Shown here piece by piece: positions 56,387-62,452 of a stretch of 64,000 nucleotides of DNA. Source of the stretch: Streptomyces sp. T12 (GTDB lineage: Bacteria > Actinomycetota > Actinomycetes > Streptomycetales > Streptomycetaceae); NCBI RefSeq assembly GCF_028736035.1, contig NZ_CP117866.1, positions 9,031,001 to 9,095,000 of the forward strand, read 5' to 3'. Both the position numbers and the translations under genes were made by a program. The notes beneath the pieces were generated by a model, which saw nothing but the letters and a program-made list of their open reading frames with translations, ran no database searches and was not told where the DNA came from. Numbering within the stretch: position 1 is the first letter of the stretch; the number at the start of each line of letters is the position of its first letter.

Positions 56387-57157
56387 TCAGCTCTCCCGAG
56401 CCAGGCCCCGGCGGATCGCGAACTCCACCGGCGAGTAGTCGCCGTCCGCCCGCTCCAGCTCGTGGGGCAGCGCCGACATCAGCGGCGGCTGCGCCATGAA
56501 GCGGGGGCGGGTGCCGTGGTGGGGCTGGGCCGCGTGCACCAGGAACGGATGGCAGAGGTAGACGTCGCCGGGGCGACCGGTGGCGTGGGCGAGCGGGCGG
56601 TGCGCGGAGGCCTCGGCGACCTTCGGGCCGAGCTCCAGGAAGGAGGCGCCGGCCTCGCCGTACGGTTCCAGGACCGGCGGTACGTCGAGATGGGAGCCGA
56701 CCCGGATGCGGGTCGGGGCGTCGTCCTCGGTGACCTCGCTGAACAGGAAGAGCATGAGCAGCGCACGGTCCTTCGAGCGCACGTTCGTGTGCGGGTGCTC
56801 GGCGCCTTCGGGCACGTAACTGCCCTCGATGTGCCAGCCCGCGTCGTTCGGTTCCTCCTCGTGCGGGAACCGCAGCGGGAAACTGCCCAGCGAATAGCGT
56901 GACTGCCAGCGGTCCTCACCCACCAGCACATCGAAGGCCTCGTGCAGGACGGGCGTGTTGACGGCCGCCGCGAAGGGGCCCTGCGCCATGTCGTACACCC
57001 AGTGCACGGGGTCCTTCCAGGTGCCCGGGTCCTGCGGGTCGTACCCCGTCTCCCGCCACAGCAGCCGCGCGCAGTGCTCGGCGACGCGCGGCGGAAAGGC
57101 GCCCTCGATCTTCACGAACCCGTCCTCGAGGAAGCGCTTCACCATCTCGTCGTCCAT
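56387..57157 (-). CDS. phytanoyl-CoA dioxygenase (PhyH) family protein
   Basis: 256 residues from the ATG at 57157; the ribosome site is weak and a start a few codons earlier is possible. It opens DDEMVKRFLEDGFVKIEGAF, typical of PhyH. Iron ligands: GWHIEGSYVP (HxE in place of the usual HxD) and a late His in HPFLVHAAQPHHG, with the 2-oxoglutarate Arg in GTRPRFM. These Fe(II)/2-oxoglutarate enzymes hydroxylate lipids or antibiotics. It is divergent from the His-rich methyltransferase across 136 nt. Substrate unknown. Confidence 0.83.
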   Translation of the reverse strand: MDDEMVKRFLEDGFVKIEGAFPPRVAEHCARLLWRETGYDPQDPGTWKDPVHWVYDMAQGPFAAAVNTPVLHEAFDVLVGEDRWQSRYSLGSFPLRFPHEEEPNDAGWHIEGSYVPEGAEHPHTNVRSKDRALLMLFLFSEVTEDDAPTRIRVGSHLDVPPVLEPYGEAGASFLELGPKVAEASAHRPLAHATGRPGDVYLCHPFLVHAAQPHHGTRPRFMAQPPLMSALPHELERADGDYSPVEFAIRRGLARES

Positions 57158-57213
57158 CGGGCCATCGTGGGCGATAGGCCACGACGGCCGCATCCTATTT
57201 TCGTGCCATGGTT

Positions 57214-57228
57214 TTGCCGTTACGGCAA
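57214..57228. promoter_or_regulatory. palindrome TTGCCGT-T-ACGGCAA in a divergent promoter
   Basis: Perfect 7-bp arms around a single central base, midway between the divergent PhyH and methyltransferase genes (57 nt and 66 nt from their starts). A regulator binding site is likely; the regulator is unknown. Confidence 0.6.
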
Positions 57229-57293
57229 TGACAGTGGCCCCGCGACGGTGCGTCGGCGCACGCTGGCCCCATCCGAAGGAGAGGCTGACGAGC

Positions 57294-58193
57294 ATGGCGC
57301 ACCACCACCACGACGGAGGCCACCGGGCCGGCCACCACCACCACGACCACACCGACATCGACTGGAGCGAGATGGCCCCGCACCTGGAGGCCCAGGCGGA
57401 GCTGTTCACGCCCCTGTACGAGCACGCCATGGCCTGGCTGGCCAAGCGGCAGACCGAGCCCGGGCTGATCGTGGACGTGGGCAGCGGACCCGGCGTCGTC
57501 GCCTGTCTGCTCGCCGACACCTTCCCCGGCGCCCGGATCGTCGCCGTCGACGGATCCGCACCGCTCCTCGAGCGGGCCCGGGCGCGGGCCGAGCGGCTGG
57601 GCGTCGCCGACCGCTTCGGCACCCTCGCCGGTGAACTGCCGGACGTCCTCGGCGACTTGGACTACCCGGCCGATCTGCTCTGGGCCGGCCGCAGCCTGCA
57701 CCACCTCGGCGACCAGCGCGCCGCCCTCGCCGCGTTCGCCGCCCGCCTCACGCAGGGCGGCACCCTGGCCCTGCAGGAGGGCGGCCTGCCGGCCCGGTTC
57801 CTGCCGCGCGACCTCGGCTTCGGGCGGCCCGGACTGCAGGCGCGCCTCGACGCGCTGGAGGAGGAGTGGTTCGCCGCGATGCGCGCGGACCTGCCCGGTT
57901 CCGTCGCCGAGACCGAGGACTGGCCGGCACTGCTCGCCTCCGCAGGCCTCCGGCCCACCGGCACCCGCACCTTCCTCCTCGACCTGCCCGCGCCGACCAC
58001 CGACCGGGCCCGCGCTTACGCCGTCGCCTCCCTGACCCGCACCCGCGAGGGTCTCGGGGACCACCTCGACGTCGATGACCGCGCGACCCTCGACCGGCTC
58101 CTCGACCCGGACGACAAGGCGAGCGTGCACCACCGGCCGGACGTGTTCGTCCTCGCGGCGCAGACGGTGTACACGGCGGTTCGGACGAAGTGA
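57294..58193 (+). CDS. class I SAM methyltransferase with natural His-rich N-terminus
   Basis: 299 residues from the ATG at 57294 (GAAGGAGAGG upstream). The first 20 residues, AHHHHDGGHRAGHHHHDHTD, hold ten histidines. The core has motif I LIVDVGSGPGVVACLLAD (about 53-70), VAVDGSAPLLERARARAE and the later LLWAGRSLHHLGDQRAAL and LTQGGTLALQEGG. The His tract suggests metal binding (Zn, Ni or Cu) or metal-controlled activity; this is inference. Shares its promoter gap and palindrome with the divergent PhyH gene. Substrate unknown. Confidence 0.87.
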   Translation: MAHHHHDGGHRAGHHHHDHTDIDWSEMAPHLEAQAELFTPLYEHAMAWLAKRQTEPGLIVDVGSGPGVVACLLADTFPGARIVAVDGSAPLLERARARAERLGVADRFGTLAGELPDVLGDLDYPADLLWAGRSLHHLGDQRAALAAFAARLTQGGTLALQEGGLPARFLPRDLGFGRPGLQARLDALEEEWFAAMRADLPGSVAETEDWPALLASAGLRPTGTRTFLLDLPAPTTDRARAYAVASLTRTREGLGDHLDVDDRATLDRLLDPDDKASVHHRPDVFVLAAQTVYTAVRTK

Positions 58194-58261
58194 GCCTTGA
58201 CTTCGAGAACTCTCCAAGTGATGGAATCCCCGTCGTCCGAACGAAACGCAGGGGGATCACC

Positions 58262-58306
58262 ATGACCGGATCGACCATGACCGGATCGACCACGACCGGA
58301 TCGGCC
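58262..58306 (+). repeat. 15-nt tandem repeat spanning the SDR start codon
   Basis: ATGACCGGATCGACC occurs at 58262-58276 and 58277-58291; a third, slightly changed unit (ACGACCGGATCGGCC) follows at 58292-58306. Two of the three units contain an ATG, so slippage would change the number of possible starts. Confidence 0.8.
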
Positions 58307-59008
58307 GCGACCGACTCTCCGGTCGCGCTCATCACCGGCGGCGGCAGCGGCATCGGCGCCGCGGTCGCGCGACAGCTGCTGGACGCCGGGTACCGGGTCA
58401 CCGTCACCGGCCGCGGCGAGGCACGGCTGCGGGGCTTCGCCGAGGAACTCGGGGACCCGGACGGCCTGTTGACGATCGTCGGGAGCGCAGCCGAGTACGG
58501 CGACGTACAGGCGGCCGTCGACACGACACTCAAGACCTTCGGCCGACTCGACACAGTCGTCGCCAACGCCGGTTTCGCCACCCACGACTCGGTCGCCGAG
58601 GGCGACCCGTCCGGCTGGACCGAGATGGTGCTGACCAACGTCCTCGGCCCGGCCCTGCTGATCCGCGCCTCCATCGACGCCCTCAAGGAGACCCGCGGCC
58701 GGATCGTCCTCGTCGGCAGCGTCGCCGGGTTCGTGCCCGGGCCGGGCAACATCTACGGGGCGACGAAATGGGCGGTGACCGGGCTCGCCGAGAACACCCG
58801 GCGGCAGGTCACCGATTGGGGCGTCGGCGTGACCCACATCGCGCCCGGCCGCGTCGAGACACCGTTCTGGGACAGCTACGGCAGCCTGCCGCCGGGGCAT
58901 CTGCTGACCGCTGACCAGATCGCCGACTCGGTGGTGTGGGCCATCCGGCAGCCCGACGGCGTCGACATCAACACCGTCGTCGTACGGCCGCTCGGACAGC
59001 CCAACTGA
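58262..59008 (+). CDS. short-chain dehydrogenase/reductase
   Basis: 248 residues from the ATG at 58262 (AGGGGG upstream); the next Met, five codons later, is an alternative. The NAD(P) motif is ALITGGGSGIGAAVARQLLD, the structural NAG motif VVANAGFA, and the catalytic Ser and YGATK are in LVGSVAGFVPGPGNIYGATK. A normal-length classical SDR acting on a carbonyl or alcohol. The N-terminus is built from a repeated MTGST/TTGSA peptide encoded by a 15-nt repeat that includes the start codon. It follows the His-rich methyltransferase by 68 nt. Confidence 0.9.
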   Translation: MTGSTMTGSTTTGSAATDSPVALITGGGSGIGAAVARQLLDAGYRVTVTGRGEARLRGFAEELGDPDGLLTIVGSAAEYGDVQAAVDTTLKTFGRLDTVVANAGFATHDSVAEGDPSGWTEMVLTNVLGPALLIRASIDALKETRGRIVLVGSVAGFVPGPGNIYGATKWAVTGLAENTRRQVTDWGVGVTHIAPGRVETPFWDSYGSLPPGHLLTADQIADSVVWAIRQPDGVDINTVVVRPLGQPN

Positions 59009-59050
59009 CGTACAGCTGCGTTGAGTTGCCGGGTTCCGGTCGCTCCGGCC

Positions 59051-59746
59051 TCAGTTGTCCCGGATGAACTCCTCCGCGAGCTCCTCGCCCAGCGAGACCG
59101 CCGCGCTGTGGCTCTCGATGGGCGAGACGCGGGAGTTCTCGAAGAGGATGTACGTCACGCCGGAGGCGGTGCCGCCGGTCGCCGGGTCGGGGTCGATGCC
59201 GAGTGCCTCGGCGGCGGCGTAGGAGGCCTCGCCGATGACGCTCCGCGGACCGGTGTCGCCGACGACGGCGTACAGCACCTGGTCGTCGTGGATGACGGCG
59301 ACCACGCCGCCGCCCTCGATGCCCGCCGCGGAGTGGTCCCAGATGTCGCTGATGCCGGGGACGACGACATAGGGCAGCGTGTCGGACCGCAGCGGTCGGC
59401 CGTCGGACTGGTGGAACGCGGTGTCGGGCTGGAACGAGGGGTCGGTGTACTCGTTGCACCGGTCGGTGCGCTGCCCGTCGCAGTCGATGTCCAGGTCGGC
59501 CGTCCAGAAGACGGCGCCGTTCCCGCCGCACACCGGGATGGTGGGCGAGGCCCCCTCGTCGGTGCGGTACATGCCGTTCGAGATCTGCGAACACGACGTC
59601 ACCTTCGCGAGCAGGTCGGCCGCGCTGACCGAGCCTTCCCGGGCGGACGGCGATCGTGACATGCCGGAGGCGCTCGCGGGGAGCAGTCCGGCGGCGAGCA
59701 GCGCGGCGCCGGAGGCCGCGACGAGGGTCAGTCTTCGGATGTGCAC
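59051..59746 (-). CDS. secreted chitosanase, GH75 family
   Basis: 231 residues from the ATG at 59746. Signal peptide RRLTLVAASGAALLAAGLLP, cut near ASA-SG. The mature protein shows the GH75 pattern: CSQISNGMYRTDEG, VFWTADLDIDCDGQRTDRCN, FHQSDGRPLRSDTLPYVVVP, GGGVVAVIHDDQVLYAVVGD and IGEASYAAAEALGIDPDP. These enzymes hydrolyse beta-1,4-glucosamine bonds of chitosan outside the cell. Conserved cysteines suggest disulfides. A ROK-type operator-like repeat lies 18 nt upstream of the start. Convergent with the SDR gene. Confidence 0.87.
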   Translation of the reverse strand: MHIRRLTLVAASGAALLAAGLLPASASGMSRSPSAREGSVSAADLLAKVTSCSQISNGMYRTDEGASPTIPVCGGNGAVFWTADLDIDCDGQRTDRCNEYTDPSFQPDTAFHQSDGRPLRSDTLPYVVVPGISDIWDHSAAGIEGGGVVAVIHDDQVLYAVVGDTGPRSVIGEASYAAAEALGIDPDPATGGTASGVTYILFENSRVSPIESHSAAVSLGEELAEEFIRDN

Positions 59747-59763
59747 CGTGCGGGGGCCCTTCT

Positions 59764-59782
59764 GTTAGGAAAACTTCCTGAC
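59764..59782. promoter_or_regulatory. ROK/CsnR-type operator-like repeat upstream of the chitosanase
   Basis: GTTAGGAA-AAC-TTCCTGAC, an inverted repeat with 7 of 8 arm positions matching. It resembles the TTAGGAAA..TTCCTAA boxes I recall for ROK-family repressors such as CsnR of chitosanase genes. The assignment to CsnR is by analogy. Confidence 0.6.
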
Positions 59783-59868
59783 CTGCGCTGATTGCGGCGT
59801 CATGACCCCAGTAGAAGACTGGACATGCCGAAGATTTCGGATATGGGCCCGGATTTCCGGGAGGTGTC

Positions 59869-60480
59869 ATGTTCGTACGCGCCATCTACACGACCGGCGA
59901 TCCCGCGAAGATCGACACGGCCATCAGGGCAATGAACACCGAGGGGCGGGACTTGCTGGAAGAGCGTCCGGGCTACCGCGGGGCAAGTGTCTTCGTGGAC
60001 CGGACGCTCGGGAAGCTGCTCGCGGCGAGCTGGTGGGAGTCGGAGGAGGACCGGCGCAACAGCGACGAGGTGTTGCGCGAGCGGCGGCCGGCGATGCTGG
60101 AGCCGTTCGCGGGGACACTGGCGGTCTTCAACTACGAGGCGTTGGTCTTCCACCAGGTGCGGCAGCCGCAGGCGGGCGGCGGACTGCGGCTCACCAGGCT
60201 GGAGTTCGACCCCATGGACACGGATCTGCTCGCCGACACGTTCCGGGCGACGGTGGTGCCCAAGCTGGACACCCTCACGGGGCTGGCCAGGGCGTCGCTG
60301 TTGGTCGACCGGGAGCGGGGGCGCGGGATGGTCGGAGCCGTCTTCGTCGACCAGGCGTCCCTGGCGGCGTCCCGCGCGGGCCAGGCGGCGGCCCGGCAAG
60401 AAGGTGCGGCCAAGGCGCATGTGACCGTGACCGGGCTGGAGGAGTTCGAGGTCGTCTTCACCGATGTGCGCGGTGACTGA
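59869..60480 (+). CDS. tandem ABM-like dimeric alpha/beta barrel protein
   Basis: 203 residues, ATG after GGGAGGTGTC. Two ABM-type ferredoxin-like repeats are visible: the first about 1-95 (RPGYRGASVFVDRTLGKLLA, ASWWESEEDRRNS) and the second about 105-200 (GLARASLLVDRERGRGMVGA). ABM folds occur in monooxygenases such as ActVA-Orf6 and in haem-degrading enzymes. No catalytic residues can be assigned safely. Faces the aldo/keto reductase gene across a strong shared terminator. Role unknown; a haem or quinone-related activity is possible. Confidence 0.7.
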   Translation: MFVRAIYTTGDPAKIDTAIRAMNTEGRDLLEERPGYRGASVFVDRTLGKLLAASWWESEEDRRNSDEVLRERRPAMLEPFAGTLAVFNYEALVFHQVRQPQAGGGLRLTRLEFDPMDTDLLADTFRATVVPKLDTLTGLARASLLVDRERGRGMVGAVFVDQASLAASRAGQAAARQEGAAKAHVTVTGLEEFEVVFTDVRGD

Positions 60481-60494
60481 AACGCCCCGTACGC

Positions 60495-60532
60495 GTCCGC
60501 CCGCCGCTCATACGGTTGAGCGGCGGGCGGAC
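60495..60532. terminator. bidirectional terminator, 16-bp perfect stem
   Basis: GTCCGCCCGCCGCTCA (60495-60510) and TGAGCGGCGGGCGGAC (60517-60532) with loop TACGGT, in the convergent gap between the ABM-like and aldo/keto reductase genes. Confidence 0.92.
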
Positions 60533-60551
60533 GGTCGTGGTGAAGCGGGCG

Positions 60552-61388
60552 TCAGGCCACGTCGAACGTCGCCGGGTCCGGACCGATCCGCCGGTCCTCG
60601 TTCAGCGCGCTGATCGCCGCGAGGTCCTCGGCGTCCAGGCTGAAGTCGAAGACCTCGATGTTCTCCTTGATCCGCGACGGCGTCACGGACTTCGGGATCA
60701 CGACATTGCCCAGCTGGAGGTGCCAGCGCAACACGATCTGGGCCGGGGTGCGGCCGTGCTTCTGCGCGATGGCGACGATCGCCGGGACCTCCAGCAGCCC
60801 CTTGCCCTGGCCGAGCGGCGACCAGGCCTCGGTGGCGATGCCCTGCTCGGCGTGGTAGTCGCGGGAGGCCTGCTGCTGCAGGTGCGGGTGCAGCTCGATC
60901 TGGTTGACCGCCGGGACGACCGACGTCTCGCCGATCAGCCGCTCCAGGTGCTCCGGAAGGAAGTTGGACACACCGATCGCGCGGACGCGGCCGTCGGCGT
61001 GGAGCTTCTCGAAGGCCTTGTAGGTGTCGACGTACGTGTCGCGGGCCGGCAGCGGCCAGTGGATGAGGTACAGGTCGACGTAGTCCAGACCGAGCTTGCC
61101 CAGCGACACGTCGAAGGCGCGCAGGGTGGAGTCGTACCCCTGGTCGCCGTTCCAGAGCTTGGTGGTGACGAAGATGTCCTCGCGGGGGATGCCGGCGGCG
61201 GCGATGGCCTTGCCGGTGCCCTCCTCGTTGCCGTAGATCGCCGCTGTGTCGATGCTGCGGTACCCGGCCTCCAGCGCCGTGCTGACCGCCTGCTCCGCCT
61301 CGTCGTCCGGCACCTGCCAGACGCCGAAGCCCAGCTGGGGCATCTCGACGCCGTTGTTGAGGGTGATCGGGGGGACCTTGCTGCTCAC
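60552..61388 (-). CDS. aldo/keto reductase, 2,5-diketo-D-gluconate reductase type
   Basis: 278 residues, the usual length. Catalytic tetrad: Asp in SIDTAAIYGNE, Tyr in the same segment, Lys in VTTKLWNGDQG and His in LYLIHWPLP. The NADPH segment VVIPKSVTPSRIKEN is present near 235. It reduces aldehydes and keto-sugars with NADPH. Its promoter side shows an ATCACG-TGG-CGTGAT inverted repeat at 61439-61453. It stands alone on the minus strand between secreted-enzyme genes; a physiological substrate cannot be named. Confidence 0.92.
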   Translation of the reverse strand: MSSKVPPITLNNGVEMPQLGFGVWQVPDDEAEQAVSTALEAGYRSIDTAAIYGNEEGTGKAIAAAGIPREDIFVTTKLWNGDQGYDSTLRAFDVSLGKLGLDYVDLYLIHWPLPARDTYVDTYKAFEKLHADGRVRAIGVSNFLPEHLERLIGETSVVPAVNQIELHPHLQQQASRDYHAEQGIATEAWSPLGQGKGLLEVPAIVAIAQKHGRTPAQIVLRWHLQLGNVVIPKSVTPSRIKENIEVFDFSLDAEDLAAISALNEDRRIGPDPATFDVA

Positions 61389-61438
61389 GAGCTCTTGATC
61401 CTTACGGTTGTCGTCAGGTGGTACTCATATCGTCAACG

Positions 61439-61453
61439 ATCACGTGGCGTGAT
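61439..61453. promoter_or_regulatory. inverted repeat ATCACG-N3-CGTGAT upstream of the aldo/keto reductase
   Basis: Perfect 6-bp arms, 51 nt upstream of the aldo/keto reductase start. May be a regulator site; evidence is only symmetry and position. Confidence 0.35.
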
Positions 61454-61586
61454 GCATTCCTGACGGCGGAATCCGATCGAAACTGCTGACCGCTTTACAG
61501 GTCCGGACCATTGACCGTGGCCCGTCATGTCGCGACTCTGTAGGCACGGCCGAACCGGTCGATGAACGTGGTGCAGATATGTGAAC

Positions 61587-61604
61587 CCCAGGCGCGCGCC
61601 TGGG
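61587..61604. promoter_or_regulatory. 18-bp perfect palindrome upstream of the Tat-exported lyase-like gene
   Basis: CCCAGGCGCGCGCCTGGG has no spacer. It lies 44 nt before the start codon of the downstream gene. It could be an operator or a leader hairpin. Confidence 0.5.
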
Positions 61605-61647
61605 TGCTGAGAGCCCGGCCCTTCACCCCCACCCTGAGGGAGCAGCC

Positions 61648-62430
61648 ATGAGCACCAGCCGCCGAACCCTGCTCGGCGCGGCCCTGGGCGGCGCCGCGAC
61701 CGCCGCCGTCGGACTGTCCGCCACCCCCGCGAACGCCGCCTCCTGGCAGCTGAAATGGTCCCCGTCCGCGCGGTCCGACGGTCTGCGGGCCTTCGAGACC
61801 GTCGAGGACGACCGCGCCGACTCGCACCCCGCGGGCGCGCCCCACATCCGCCCGGAGGGCGACAACTGGCGCTTCACCATGCACACCGTGGACCGGGACA
61901 CCGCGACCGACCGTCAGCGCCAGGAGGTCACCGGCCTGCGTACGTCCGCGGGCTACCTGAAGTGGCTGCCGGGCCAGACCTGGCGGGTCACGTACTCGAT
62001 GTACATCCCGAGCTCGCTGAAGGCCACGACCACCTTCACGCACATCATGCAGATGAAGCAGCCCGGCGCCGGCTCCTCGCCGATCGTCGTGCAGTCGCTG
62101 CGCCGCGTCGGCGCGGAGCAGACCATCGAACTCCACCTGCCCATCTCCGGAACCCTCGTCGGCCGCACCCCGCTCGCCCCGCTGCACGACCGGTGGACCG
62201 ACGTCGACTTCCAGATCAAGGTCGGTGACGGTACGTCCGGTTCGGTGCGATGGATCCTCAAGAGCGGCGGCACGACGCTGATCGACAAGTCGCGCACGGG
62301 CGTCGACACCTTCCTGGACGACCGGGTCCGCCCGAAGTGGGGCATCTACCGCTCACTCGGCGACACCTCGGACTCCCTGCGCGACTGCCACCTGCTGCTC
62401 ACCGGTCTGCGCGGCTACCAGCTCGTCTGA
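61648..62430 (+). CDS. Tat-exported polysaccharide lyase-like protein
   Basis: 260 residues with a twin-arginine signal: SRRTLLGAALGGAATAAVGL, cut near ANA-ASW. RBS GAGGGAGCAGCC precedes the ATG. The mature part is beta-rich: WQLKWSPSARSDGLRAFETV, NWRFTMHTVDRDT, WRVTYSMYIPSSLKATTTF, THIMQMKQPG and DVDFQIKVGDG. This order of strands recalls concanavalin-A-like polysaccharide lyases (heparin lyase I, PL14/PL20-like). I cannot fix the family or see a certain catalytic pair. Export by Tat means it folds before secretion. It fits the extracellular polysaccharide theme of the region. Confidence 0.68.
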   Translation: MSTSRRTLLGAALGGAATAAVGLSATPANAASWQLKWSPSARSDGLRAFETVEDDRADSHPAGAPHIRPEGDNWRFTMHTVDRDTATDRQRQEVTGLRTSAGYLKWLPGQTWRVTYSMYIPSSLKATTTFTHIMQMKQPGAGSSPIVVQSLRRVGAEQTIELHLPISGTLVGRTPLAPLHDRWTDVDFQIKVGDGTSGSVRWILKSGGTTLIDKSRTGVDTFLDDRVRPKWGIYRSLGDTSDSLRDCHLLLTGLRGYQLV

Positions 62431-62452
62431 GGCGGCCCTTCCACAGGCCGGC

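Noticed and set aside
57294..57360. His-rich start considered as an engineered purification tag
   Set aside because: The histidines are split by DGGHRAG and DHTD, in normal codon use and natural context with a proper ribosome site; no vector sequence is nearby.
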